Source of the DNA: Hungatella sp.
Lineage (GTDB): Bacteria; Bacillota; Clostridia; Lachnospirales; Lachnospiraceae
NCBI GenBank assembly: GCA_022792815.1
Contig: JAAWBS010000057.1
Location: 1 to 64,000, forward strand
DNA length: 64,000 bases
Reading direction: 5' to 3'
Part shown: positions 24,120 through 32,853 of the stretch, one piece after another
How positions within the stretch are numbered: the stretch's first letter is position 1
How the letters are laid out: every line of letters begins with the position of its first letter
Notes under the pieces: model-generated
Databases searched by the model: none
Seen by the model: only the letters and a program-made list of their open reading frames with translations
Told to the model about the DNA's origin: nothing
Program-made: the position numbers and the translations under genes

Positions 24120-25361
24120 ATGGGAGAATTATATAATCCGTTTCCAAAGCTGCCCAAGAACATCAGGCAGATTGGAGAGAGAGATCAGACAGTCCGCTTA
24201 TACCTGGAGGACTATGTAAATACGTACTTGAAACGACTCTATCCCCGGGGTGGACAAGACCTGCGTGTGGGGATTCTGCTGGGCAATGTAGAAGAACACG
24301 ACGGCACGCCTTACCTCTTTGTGGACGGCGCCATGGAGATGGAGGAAGTGACGGAAAACGGAGAAAAAGTGGCATTTACGGAGCCGGCATGGAAGAAGAC
24401 TTACCAGAGTATGGAGCAAATGTTTCCGAAACGGGTCATCATGGGATGGTTTCTGTGCGGAGCGCCGGGAAGCACCCTGAGCCCCTTGAACTACTGGAAA
24501 GAGCACGGACAATATTTTGCCGGGAAGAATCAGCTGATGTACTTAAACTCCGGTCTGGAAGGGGAGGAGGCCGTATATGTGACTTCGGAAGACGGCTTCT
24601 ACAAACTTCGCGGCTACAGCATCTATTATGAGAGAAATCAGATGATGCAGGACTATATGATCCTGAGAAAAGATGCCAGGCGGGTGGAATCGGGGACAGG
24701 AGACACAGTGATACGGGATTTCCGCCAGAGAATGGAGGATAACAGGATCCAGGCAGTGTCCAGAAGAGGAACCATCCGAGTCCTGGGAAGTCTGTGCAGT
24801 GCCCTGTCCATCGTGGTGCTGGCGGGCGGAGTGGTGATGTTCAACAACTACGAAAAGATGCGGGAGATGGAATCTGTCCTCACATCCGCCTTGCCTGTTT
24901 CCGGGAAGGACAGCTCTAAGATCCTGTCAGAAGAATCCGTTCCAGGGAACGGGGAGGAAGAGGAACTTCTGATTGAGGAAGCCCAAGGACAAGTCTACCC
25001 CACTGCGGCAAGAGAGACCATGTCTGTTACCTATCCGCAGGAGTCCCGGTCAGATTCTGCCCGGCAGGAGGGACAAGCCTCCGGTGTGCTGCCCACCCAG
25101 GCCGAGATCACTTCCCAGGCCGAGACAGCTCCGGTTCAGACGGCCGAGACCACAGCGGCCCTGGAGACAGAGCCGGTCAAAGCCACTCAGGCTGCAGCCG
25201 ATCAGAGCCATACCGTCTACAAGGTACAGGACGGAGAGACGCTGTACAGCATCTGCCTCAAATTCTATCACAGCCTGAACCGGTTAGATGAGATATGCCA
25301 GTTAAACAACCTAGAAGACCAGGACAAGATTATATCCGGCCAAAATTTGATTCTTCCGTAA
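24120..25361 (+). CDS. Membrane protein with cytoplasmic N-domain and extracellular LysM domain
   Basis: A 413-residue protein. The N-terminal 200 residues form a soluble domain, VRLYLEDYVNTYLKRL...RVGILLGNVEEHDGTPYLFVDGAM, resembling loosely an MPN/JAB-like fold, though no metal motif can be made out. One membrane helix lies at about 219-242 (VLGSLCSALSIVVLAGGVVM). A disordered Thr/Ala/Gln/Pro-rich linker follows, then a single LysM peptidoglycan-binding domain at 364-413 (YKVQDGETLYSICLKFY). It should link cytoplasm to cell wall. It follows yyaC by 68 nt and may be sporulation-linked. The promoter region has TTGACA at 24048 and an extended -10 TGCTATGAT at 24072-24080. Confidence 0.8.
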   Translation: MGELYNPFPKLPKNIRQIGERDQTVRLYLEDYVNTYLKRLYPRGGQDLRVGILLGNVEEHDGTPYLFVDGAMEMEEVTENGEKVAFTEPAWKKTYQSMEQMFPKRVIMGWFLCGAPGSTLSPLNYWKEHGQYFAGKNQLMYLNSGLEGEEAVYVTSEDGFYKLRGYSIYYERNQMMQDYMILRKDARRVESGTGDTVIRDFRQRMEDNRIQAVSRRGTIRVLGSLCSALSIVVLAGGVVMFNNYEKMREMESVLTSALPVSGKDSSKILSEESVPGNGEEEELLIEEAQGQVYPTAARETMSVTYPQESRSDSARQEGQASGVLPTQAEITSQAETAPVQTAETTAALETEPVKATQAAADQSHTVYKVQDGETLYSICLKFYHSLNRLDEICQLNNLEDQDKIISGQNLILP

Positions 25362-25414
25362 ACCGCAGGGGTGTGGTATACTGTTGCTGTAGGCAATGGG
25401 GAGGAGAACCAAAG

Positions 25415-26677
25415 ATGAGCGACATGATGAGCAGAGAATCGAAAAAAGATCGGCTGCGCAGCCGAATCATCACCACCAACGCATCCCCAGGCCATGGAGA
25501 AGACAGTGAAGAGATCGTCAGCCAGGCCAGGCGCAGAGTGCGCCGGCGCTATCTCATCATCCTGCTGGCCATCCTGATTCTGATCACCATAGGGGCGATC
25601 CTGCTCTACTGGTATCAGCGCAGCTGGCAGTACAAAGAAGGGACGGTGGGCTGGGAGCGTCAGTTTGAGAGAGATGAGGCGGGATTTGTAGACTATGAAG
25701 CTTTTGGAGAGAACTTGCTGCGTTACAGCAAGGACGGGGCATCCTACATCGATGCCTCCGGCAAGGATATCTGGGTGGAAGCCTACCAGATGCGGACTCC
25801 CATCACGGCGGTCAACGGGGACTATGCGGCCATAGCCGACCAGCAGGGCAACAGCATCTACATATTTGACAAAAACGGCCTGCTGGGGATCGCCACCACC
25901 GTGCTGCCTGTCATAAAGATCACGATCTCGTCCAAGGGCCTGGTAGCAGCCATCCTGGAGGGGCAGACCACCAGCCATATCTACTATTACACAAAAGAGG
26001 GGACAGAGATGAAGGTCTACCTCACCGGTTTCCTCAACGGCGAGATCGGTTATCCTCTGGACATCAGCCTGTCCCCGGACGGGAATCTGCTGATGGGCTC
26101 CTTTACCTATCTGAGGGGAGGGGAAGTGCGAAACCGGGTGGCATTTTACAATTTTTCCGAGGTGGGAAAGAATGTCCCGGACCGCTTTGTAGGCGGGTTT
26201 CATGAGATGTACGGCAACAGCATGATCCCCAGGGTATGTTTCCTTGACAGCATCCATTCCGTGGCATTTGCGGACAGCAGCATATCCTTTTACAGTTCTT
26301 TGGATGTGATGTCACCGGTGCTGTTAAAACAAGTTCCCGTGGAGGATGAGATCCGGACGGTGTTCTATAACAGCCAGTATGCCGGTGTCGTCGTCCGGGA
26401 TGTGTCAGGAGAATATGACAGCCGCTTAGACCTCTATTCGTCAGAGGGGAACCATATATTCAGCCAGCCTTTCAGCTTTGACTACGAACATGTAGATATT
26501 GACGGAGATTACATCTTTTTGTATAATGAAAGCTCATGCAGGATCTATAACCGTTTCGGCAATCTGAAATACGAAGGTACTTTTGATTTTCCGGTGTCCA
26601 AGCTGACATGCGGCCGCCTTCCCAATCAGGTCATCGCGGCAGGACCCCAGGCAGTCAAAGAGATTAAACTACATTAG
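25415..26677 (+). CDS. DUF5711-like membrane-anchored beta-propeller protein
   Basis: A 420-residue protein with a basic cytoplasmic N-terminus (RRRVRRR), one membrane helix (about residues 45-67, YLIILLAILILITIGAILLYWY) and a large extracytoplasmic domain built of repeated beta strands (for example YAAIADQQGNSIYIFDKNG, GNLLMGSFTYL, VAFADSSISFYSS). The layout fits DUF5711 proteins, a family of unknown role common in Lachnospiraceae. ATG 25415 is preferred because GGGGAGGAG precedes it; the frame opens earlier but overlaps the LysM gene. Probably cotranscribed with the LysM gene and just ahead of transketolase. Confidence 0.78.
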   Translation: MSDMMSRESKKDRLRSRIITTNASPGHGEDSEEIVSQARRRVRRRYLIILLAILILITIGAILLYWYQRSWQYKEGTVGWERQFERDEAGFVDYEAFGENLLRYSKDGASYIDASGKDIWVEAYQMRTPITAVNGDYAAIADQQGNSIYIFDKNGLLGIATTVLPVIKITISSKGLVAAILEGQTTSHIYYYTKEGTEMKVYLTGFLNGEIGYPLDISLSPDGNLLMGSFTYLRGGEVRNRVAFYNFSEVGKNVPDRFVGGFHEMYGNSMIPRVCFLDSIHSVAFADSSISFYSSLDVMSPVLLKQVPVEDEIRTVFYNSQYAGVVVRDVSGEYDSRLDLYSSEGNHIFSQPFSFDYEHVDIDGDYIFLYNESSCRIYNRFGNLKYEGTFDFPVSKLTCGRLPNQVIAAGPQAVKEIKLH

Positions 26678-26688
26678 GAGGCTTACCA

Positions 26689-28668
26689 ATGAACAAAATT
26701 GACACATTGTCAGTAAATACCATCCGGGTGCTGTCGGCAGAGGCTGTTCAGAAAGCAAATTCCGGCCATCCGGGACTTCCTCTGGGCGCCGCACCTATGG
26801 CCTATGAGCTGTGGGCCAATCATATGAACCACAATCCGGCCGATCCGAACTGGCCCAATCGGGATCGTTTCGTCCTCTCGGGAGGCCACGGCTCCATGCT
26901 GTTATATTCCCTTCTTCACCTGTTCGGCTACGGCATATCCATGGAAGATATCAAGGACTTCCGCCAGCTGGGCTCCAAGACACCGGGCCATCCGGAGTAC
27001 GGTCACACCACAGGAGTGGAGGCCACCACGGGGCCGCTGGGAGCAGGCATGGCCATGGCGGTGGGGATGGCCATGGCAGAGGCTCATCTGGCCGCCGTAT
27101 TTAACAAAGACAATTATCCGGTAGTTGACCATTATACCTATGTGCTTGGCGGAGACGGCTGCATGATGGAAGGAATTTCTTCCGAGGCATTCTCTCTGGC
27201 AGGCACTTTGGGGTTGTCAAAGCTGATCGTGCTCTATGACTCCAACCGGATTTCCATAGAAGGCAGCACGGACATCGCTTTCCGGGAGGATGTGACAGGC
27301 CGCATGAAGGCCTTCGGCTTCCAGACCATCACCGTGGAGGACGGCAATGATCTGGCTGCCATCGGGCAGGCCATCGAGGAGGCCAAGGCAGACACGGCCC
27401 ATCCCTCCTTCATCACCATAAAGACTCAGATCGGCTACGGCTGCCCGGCCAAGCAGGGAAAAGCCAGCGCCCACGGCGAGCCCCTGGGCGCGGACAATGT
27501 GGCGGCTTTGAGGCAGAACCTTCAGTGGCCCTGTGAGGAGCCTTTCACGGTACCGAAACAGGTATATGATCACTTTGCCGCTCTCTCGGAGGACAAGGCA
27601 GAGACGGAGGCGGCCTGGAATGTGATGTTTGCCGCATACTGTCAGGAATATCCTCAGATGGAGGAGCTGTGGAACCAATATTTCCGCGATGCTGCCGGGG
27701 AAGAGCTGGCGGAGGATGAAGCATTCTGGGCGAGAGGGGACAAGCCGGAGGCCACCAGGAGCCTGTCAGGGAAGCTTCTGAACTACATAGCAGACAGGAT
27801 GCCGGGCTTTGTCGGCGGTTCCGCGGACTTAGCCCCATCCAACAAGACCAATATGGCCGGAAAAGGGGACTTCTCCAAAGAGACCCCCGAGGGAAGAAAT
27901 ATCCATTTCGGAGTCAGAGAGCTTGCTATGACCGCCATCGGCAACGGCCTTATGCTTCACGGCGGTCTCAGGGCCTATGTGGCTACCTTCTTTGTGTTCA
28001 GCGATTATATGAAGCCCATGGCAAGACTGTCGGCTCTCATGGGCCTGCCTCTGACTTATGTGCTGACCCATGACAGCATCGGCGTGGGGGAGGACGGGCC
28101 CACCCACGAACCGGTGGAGCAGCTGGCTATGCTGCGGTCCATTCCCAACTTCCATGTGTTCCGTCCCTGTGACGCTGTGGAGACCGCGGCTGCCTGGTAC
28201 AGTGCCGTCACTTCCCGCCATACCCCTACTGCCCTGGTCCTCAGCAGACAGAATCTGCCGCCGGTGGAGGGCACGGGAAAAGAGGCCTTAAAAGGTGGCT
28301 ATGTGCTGTCTGATTGCGTGGGAACTGCGGACGTGATCCTCATGGCCAGCGGCTCCGAGGTGGAGCTGGCAGTGAAGGCAAAGGCACTCCTCGAGGCGGA
28401 GGGGAAGAAGATTCGCGTCGTCTCTATGCCCTGTATGGACCTGTTTGAGGAGCAGCCTGCCGAGTATCGGGAATCCGTGCTTCCCAGGGCAGTGACAAAG
28501 AGGGTGGCCGTGGAGGCAGGAACCGATTTCGGATGGGGCAGATACACCGGCTTGGACGGGGCCTGTGTGACCATGGAGGGCTTCGGGGCCAGCGGCCCTG
28601 CAGGCCGGTTATTTGAGCACTTCGGCTTTACCGCGGATCATGTGGCAGACGTGGTGAGGTCGCTGTAA
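26689..28668 (+). CDS. tkt: Transketolase
   Basis: A 659-residue thiamine diphosphate enzyme of the pentose phosphate pathway that moves two-carbon units between ketoses and aldoses. N-terminal motifs are SGHPGLPLGAAPMAYELW, SGGHGSMLLYSLLHLFGY and the ThDP/metal motif GDGCMMEGISSEAFSLAG (GDG...N variant ending YDSNRIS). The pyrimidine domain has HFGVRELAM with the catalytic glutamate and HDSIGVGEDGPTHEPVEQL. It is 11 nt after the DUF5711-like gene, with TAGGAGG before ATG. Length and motifs are normal. Confidence 0.97.
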   Translation: MNKIDTLSVNTIRVLSAEAVQKANSGHPGLPLGAAPMAYELWANHMNHNPADPNWPNRDRFVLSGGHGSMLLYSLLHLFGYGISMEDIKDFRQLGSKTPGHPEYGHTTGVEATTGPLGAGMAMAVGMAMAEAHLAAVFNKDNYPVVDHYTYVLGGDGCMMEGISSEAFSLAGTLGLSKLIVLYDSNRISIEGSTDIAFREDVTGRMKAFGFQTITVEDGNDLAAIGQAIEEAKADTAHPSFITIKTQIGYGCPAKQGKASAHGEPLGADNVAALRQNLQWPCEEPFTVPKQVYDHFAALSEDKAETEAAWNVMFAAYCQEYPQMEELWNQYFRDAAGEELAEDEAFWARGDKPEATRSLSGKLLNYIADRMPGFVGGSADLAPSNKTNMAGKGDFSKETPEGRNIHFGVRELAMTAIGNGLMLHGGLRAYVATFFVFSDYMKPMARLSALMGLPLTYVLTHDSIGVGEDGPTHEPVEQLAMLRSIPNFHVFRPCDAVETAAAWYSAVTSRHTPTALVLSRQNLPPVEGTGKEALKGGYVLSDCVGTADVILMASGSEVELAVKAKALLEAEGKKIRVVSMPCMDLFEEQPAEYRESVLPRAVTKRVAVEAGTDFGWGRYTGLDGACVTMEGFGASGPAGRLFEHFGFTADHVADVVRSL

Positions 28669-28767
28669 TATATGCCCCGGGAGAGTCTCCCCGCAGCAGG
28701 GGGGACTGGAGGGTCCCGGCGGGCCTCGGCGCGCCGGAAACAATAACAGACAAAGGAGAGGAAGAGC

Positions 28768-29712
28768 ATGGGGAAAAAATGTATCGGAGTTGATGTGGGA
28801 GGGACAAGTGTCAAGTTAGGCCTTTTTGAGGTGACAGGGGAGCTTCTGAAAAAATGGGAGATTCCCACCAGGAAAGAGGAGCAGGGAAAGTACATCGTGT
28901 GGGATATCGCAGATTCCATCCGGCAGGTGCTGGGGCAGGAAGGCATCTCCCTGAAAGATGTGGAGGGCGCAGGCATGGGAGTGCCGGGTCCTGTGATGCC
29001 TGACGGCTATGTGGAAGTGTGCGTTAACTTGGGCTGGAGAGACAGATACCCGGCCAGAGAGCTGAGTGATGTCCTGGAGGGTCTTCCCGTGAGATGCGGC
29101 AATGACGCCAACGTAGCCGCACTGGGCGAGATGTGGCAGGGCGGCGGAAAAGGCCACACGGACATCGTCATGATCACCCTTGGCACCGGCGTAGGCGGCG
29201 GCGTGATCATCGACGAGAAGATCATCACCGGAAAGCACGGCCTGGGAGGAGAAGTGGGCCATATCCATGTGAGGGACGAGGAGAAGGAACACTGCAACTG
29301 CGGCGGTGTAGGCTGCCTGGAGCAGGTTGCCTCCGCCACCGGGATCGCCAGGGAAGCCAGGAGGAAGATGGCGGCCTGCGACACCCCGTCGGCCCTTCGC
29401 GAGGCGGGAGATCAGGTGACGGCCAAGGATGTGCTGGATGCGGCCAAGGCCGGCGACGCTCTGGCGCTGGAGGTTATGGAGGTCGTGGGACATTACCTGG
29501 GCGTGGCTCTGGCGTCCCTGGCCCTCACTGTGGACCCGGAGATGTTTGTCATCGGCGGCGGTGTGTCCAAGGCCGGCCAGTATCTGATCGAGGTCATCAA
29601 CCGACACTATGGTAAGTATATGACCATATCCGAGAACAGGGCAACCATCGGTCTGGCAAAACTCGGCAATGATGCGGGAATCTACGGCGCCGCCCGTCTG
29701 GTGTTAGGTTAG
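28768..29712 (+). CDS. glk: ROK-family glucokinase
   Basis: A 314-residue cytoplasmic kinase making glucose-6-phosphate. It has the ATP loop GVDVGGTSVKLGLF (residues 8-21), the catalytic NDANVAALGE (Asp near residue 113), the LGTGVGGGVI phosphate segment, and the ROK zinc motif CNCGGVGCLEQVAS with the preceding histidine in GHIHV. No DNA-binding domain, so it is a kinase and not a repressor, unlike the ROK protein at 255-1379. GGAGAGGAAG precedes the ATG. It is followed after 8 nt by the pyrophosphatase gene. Confidence 0.95.
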   Translation: MGKKCIGVDVGGTSVKLGLFEVTGELLKKWEIPTRKEEQGKYIVWDIADSIRQVLGQEGISLKDVEGAGMGVPGPVMPDGYVEVCVNLGWRDRYPARELSDVLEGLPVRCGNDANVAALGEMWQGGGKGHTDIVMITLGTGVGGGVIIDEKIITGKHGLGGEVGHIHVRDEEKEHCNCGGVGCLEQVASATGIAREARRKMAACDTPSALREAGDQVTAKDVLDAAKAGDALALEVMEVVGHYLGVALASLALTVDPEMFVIGGGVSKAGQYLIEVINRHYGKYMTISENRATIGLAKLGNDAGIYGAARLVLG

Positions 29713-29720
29713 AGGCTGTC

Positions 29721-31388
29721 ATGGAATACAACAAGAGAAAGACAGTAGTAATCGGGCACAAGAATCCAGACACGGACTCCATCTGCTCTGCCATCTGCTA
29801 CGCCGGGTTAAAGAGGAAGCTCACAGGTATGGATTTTGAGCCGGGCAGGGCCGGGCAGGTCAACGAGGAGACCCAGTTCGTGCTGAGTCATTTCGGGGTG
29901 GAGGCCCCAAGGCTGATCCGCCATGTGAAGACAGAGGTTCGGGATATCGAGATCCGGGAGACAAAAGGGGTCAAGAAAAACATTTCCCTGAAGAAGGCCT
30001 GGAACATCATGCAGGAAGCCAATGTGGTGACCCTTCCGGCTGTCACAGAGGACGGCATCCTGGAGGGGCTGATCACCGTAGGCGATATCACCAAATCCTA
30101 TATGAATGTCTATGACAGCAGCATTCTGTCCAAGGCCAACACTCAGTATTCCAACATCATCGAGACGGTAGAAGGGGATCTGTTCGTAGGAGATGGGGAT
30201 GCATACTTTTCCGACGGAAAGGTGCTGATCGCGGCGGCCAACCCGGACCTGATGGAATATTACATCAATAAAGGGGATCTGGTGATTCTGGGCAACCGGT
30301 ACGAGTCCCAGCTGTGCGCCATCGAGATGGAGGCGGCCTGCATCATCGTCTGTGAGGGAGCGGGAGTGTCCATGACCATCAAGAAGCTGGCCCAGGAGAG
30401 AGGCTGTACGGTCATCGCCACGGCCTATGACACCTATACGGTGGCCCGCCTGGTCAATCAGAGCATGCCCATCAGCTATTTCATGAAGACGGAAAATCTG
30501 ATCACCTTTGAGGAAAGCGATATTATCGACGAGGTGAAAGACGTGATGGCCAGCAAGAGGCACCGGGATTTCCCGGTGCTGGACAAAGACGGAAAGTATA
30601 AAGGCATGATCTCCCGCAGGAACCTGTTAGGGGCTCAGGGAAAGATGCTGATCCTGGTGGATCACAACGAGAAGACCCAGGCAGTGGACGGCATCGAGAA
30701 TGCCAGGATCATGGAGATCATCGATCACCATCGGCTGGGCACCATAGAGACTATGTCCCCGGTATTTTTCCGCAACCAGCCTCTGGGATGTACGGCCACC
30801 ATCGTGTACCAGATGTACCAGGAGGCCGGGGCAGCGGTGGATAAAACCATAGCAGGGCTCCTGTGCAGTGCCATCATATCAGACACCCTTCTGTTCCGCT
30901 CCCCCACCTGTACGGAGGTGGACAAAAGAGCAGCCATGGAGCTGGCAGCCATCGCCGAGATCAATCTGGAGGAGTATGCCGGGGAGATGTTTGCGGCCGG
31001 CAGCAACTTAAAGAGCAAGACCGACGAGGAGATCTTCTACCAGGACTTCAAGCGGTTTACGGCGGGCAAGGTATCCTTTGGCGTGGGACAGATCAGTTCT
31101 ATGAATGTGCAGGAGCTGGAGACCTTAAAAGAACGGCTTCTGCCCTACATAGAGAAGGCCCACAAGGACCAGAGGGGCATGGATATGATGTTTTTCATGC
31201 TGACCAATATTCTGGACGAGTCCACTACTCTGATCTGCGAGGGGATCGGGGCGAAGAAGATGATTCTCAGTGCGTTTCACATCGAGCAGGACGGCAGCGA
31301 CAGCCGCAGCGGTATCGTGCAGCTTCCGGGAGTAGTGTCCCGCAAGAAACAGCTGATTCCGGCCATCGGCATGGCGCTGCAGGTATAG
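29721..31388 (+). CDS. Manganese-dependent inorganic pyrophosphatase with CBS and DRTGG domains
   Basis: A 555-residue family II pyrophosphatase that hydrolyses pyrophosphate to drive biosynthesis. Domains in order: DHH catalytic half with the metal motif GHKNPDTDSI (residues 10-19), CBS1 (about 75-130), DRTGG (about 180-290, with the ATP-linked loop near GDLVILGNRYESQ), CBS2 (about 250-300), the second metal motif IIDHHRLG and the DHHA2 domain ending SRKKQLIPAI. The inserted CBS-DRTGG module lets adenine nucleotides and diadenosine polyphosphates set activity in Clostridia. It follows glk by 8 nt. Confidence 0.94.
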   Translation: MEYNKRKTVVIGHKNPDTDSICSAICYAGLKRKLTGMDFEPGRAGQVNEETQFVLSHFGVEAPRLIRHVKTEVRDIEIRETKGVKKNISLKKAWNIMQEANVVTLPAVTEDGILEGLITVGDITKSYMNVYDSSILSKANTQYSNIIETVEGDLFVGDGDAYFSDGKVLIAAANPDLMEYYINKGDLVILGNRYESQLCAIEMEAACIIVCEGAGVSMTIKKLAQERGCTVIATAYDTYTVARLVNQSMPISYFMKTENLITFEESDIIDEVKDVMASKRHRDFPVLDKDGKYKGMISRRNLLGAQGKMLILVDHNEKTQAVDGIENARIMEIIDHHRLGTIETMSPVFFRNQPLGCTATIVYQMYQEAGAAVDKTIAGLLCSAIISDTLLFRSPTCTEVDKRAAMELAAIAEINLEEYAGEMFAAGSNLKSKTDEEIFYQDFKRFTAGKVSFGVGQISSMNVQELETLKERLLPYIEKAHKDQRGMDMMFFMLTNILDESTTLICEGIGAKKMILSAFHIEQDGSDSRSGIVQLPGVVSRKKQLIPAIGMALQV

Positions 31389-31405
31389 AAGAAAGGGACG
31401 GGGAT

Positions 31406-31684
31406 ATGACATTTATTTATCCGGCAGTATTTACTCCCCACAAGGAGGATGAAGGGTATCACGGGTATTTTCCGGATCTGGAGGGCTGCGAGGCAGACGG
31501 CCCGGATCTGGAAGACACCATGGAGCAGGTCAAGGATGCGGCCCGCAGCTGGCTCATGGCAGAGCTGGAGGAGGAGACACCGGATTTCCCCTTTGTCAGC
31601 CATGAGGAGGATCTCTCCCTGGGGCCGGGAGAGTTTGTGCGTCAGATGATGATCGTCATCAAGCTGCTTCCGGACAATGACTGA
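31406..31684 (+). CDS. HicB-like protein, no HicA partner
   Basis: A 92-residue protein with the partial RNase H fold of HicB antitoxins: FIYPAVFTPHKEDEGYHGYFPDLEGCEADGPDLEDTMEQVKDAARSWL matches the substrate-like part of that family. It lacks the C-terminal ribbon-helix-helix or HTH DNA-binding part of true antitoxins, ending in QMMIVIKLLPDND. No HicA-like toxin (small dsRBD-fold protein) is on either side. It is therefore an orphan HicB-like protein whose role is unknown. ATG 31406 is chosen because GAAAGGGACGGGG precedes it and it lies just after the pyrophosphatase gene. Confidence 0.72.
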   Translation: MTFIYPAVFTPHKEDEGYHGYFPDLEGCEADGPDLEDTMEQVKDAARSWLMAELEEETPDFPFVSHEEDLSLGPGEFVRQMMIVIKLLPDND

Positions 31685-31699
31685 GAGGAGCGGGGTTCG

Positions 31700-32275
31700 A
31701 TGAACAGGGAAAAGGAATTGTGGAAGCCGGGCAATATGCTCTATCCGGTGCCGGTGGTCATGGTAAGCTGCCAGAGACCGGGTGAGACGCCCAATATCAT
31801 CACAGTGGCCTGGGCGGGGACCGTCTGCTCAGACCCGGTGATGTTGTCTGTCTCCGTGAGAAAAGAGCGGTACAGCCACGGGATCTTAACAGATACCGGG
31901 GAGTTTGTGGTGAATCTGGTGACAAAGGACCTGGCTTTTGCCACGGATTTCTGCGGCGTCAAGTCCGGCAGGGATGTGGACAAGTTTGCCGAGATGAAAC
32001 TGACGCCGCTGCCCTCTTCTCGTATCAGTGCACCGGGGATCCAGGAGAGCCCGGTGAACCTGGAATGCAGAGTCAGACAGGTCCTTCAGCTGGGCAGCCA
32101 CGACCTGTTTCTGGCAGAGGTGGTGGGAGTCACGGCAGACAAGAGGCTGATGGACGAGAAGGGGAAGCTTCACCTCAATGAGTCAGGGCTGGTGGCCTAC
32201 TCCCACGGCGAATATTTTGAGCTGGGGGAAAAATTGGGAAAATTCGGTTATTCGGTACAGAGGAGAAAAGCATGA
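31700..32275 (+). CDS. Flavin reductase-like/FMN-binding split-barrel protein
   Basis: A 191-residue cytoplasmic protein of the flavin reductase family. It begins with the family-typical YPVPVVMVSCQRPGETPNIITVAWAG, followed by SVSVRKERYSHGILTDTGEFVVNL and a C-terminal DLFLAEVVGVTADKRLMDEKG, which together make the FMN-binding barrel. These proteins reduce flavin with NAD(P)H or act in flavin-dependent reactions; the substrate is not known. It overlaps the next gene by the four bases ATGA, so the two are translationally coupled. Confidence 0.88.
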   Translation: MNREKELWKPGNMLYPVPVVMVSCQRPGETPNIITVAWAGTVCSDPVMLSVSVRKERYSHGILTDTGEFVVNLVTKDLAFATDFCGVKSGRDVDKFAEMKLTPLPSSRISAPGIQESPVNLECRVRQVLQLGSHDLFLAEVVGVTADKRLMDEKGKLHLNESGLVAYSHGEYFELGEKLGKFGYSVQRRKA

Positions 32276-32802
32276 CACCAAAAGACAGTAATATCACCCT
32301 GATCGGGATGCCATCCTCCGGGAAGAGCACGGCAGGCGTGCTGCTGGCCAAGCGGCTGGGATTTTCCTTTGTGGATGTAGATATCGTCATCCAGGAGCGG
32401 GAAAAACGGCTTTTAAAGGAGATCATCGCCCAGGAGGGGCTGGACGGATTTCTGGAAGTGGAAAACAGGGTCAATGCGTCCCTGGATGTGGATCATTCTG
32501 TCATAGCCCCCGGAGGCAGCGTCATCTACGGAAAAGAGGCTATGGAGCACTTAAGCCGGATCAGCACTGTGGTCTATCTCAAGCTGAGCTATGAGGAAGT
32601 GGAACGGAGGTTGGGGAACCTGGTGGATCGGGGGGTGGCGCTGAAAGACGGCATGACCCTGCGGGATCTGTACGACGAGAGGGTTCCTTACTATGAGAAA
32701 TATGCGGATATCACCGTGGATGAGACCGGACAGACGGTGGGGGATACGGTGGATTATCTGAGAGGCGTCATGGAGAGACGGCTTGGGTTATATGGCCGCT
32801 GA
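32272..32802 (+). CDS. Shikimate kinase-like protein lacking a key substrate arginine
   Basis: A 176-residue P-loop kinase of the shikimate kinase family. Walker A is GMPSSGKST (residues 11-19); DVDIVIQE supplies the substrate aspartate. At the position of the conserved GFRDREE the sequence is GFLEVEN, so the shikimate-binding arginine (Arg58 in E. coli AroK) is a leucine, and TGGGSV reads APGGSV. The C-terminal ERVPYYEKYADITV keeps the Arg of the RNPLYEE motif. The fold is clear but shikimate as substrate is doubtful. No other aromatic-pathway gene is nearby. It overlaps the flavin reductase gene by 4 nt and ends before a shared terminator. Confidence 0.8.
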   Translation: MTPKDSNITLIGMPSSGKSTAGVLLAKRLGFSFVDVDIVIQEREKRLLKEIIAQEGLDGFLEVENRVNASLDVDHSVIAPGGSVIYGKEAMEHLSRISTVVYLKLSYEEVERRLGNLVDRGVALKDGMTLRDLYDERVPYYEKYADITVDETGQTVGDTVDYLRGVMERRLGLYGR

Positions 32803-32816
32803 CAGATGATAACAGG

Positions 32817-32846
32817 AAAAGGAGCTGTGATTTGACAGCTCCTTTT
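32817..32846. terminator. Bidirectional rho-independent terminator between convergent genes
   Basis: AAAAGGAGCTGT pairs perfectly with ACAGCTCCTTTT around a 6-nt loop, giving a T-run on both strands, between the shikimate-kinase-like gene (+) and the membrane protein gene (-). Confidence 0.9.
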
Positions 32847-32853
32847 CTAACGG

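Noticed and set aside
30863-31406. N-terminal extension of the HicB-like protein
   Set aside because: The upstream part of that frame overlaps the pyrophosphatase gene, has shadow-type composition, and the ATG at 31406 has a suitable ribosome site.
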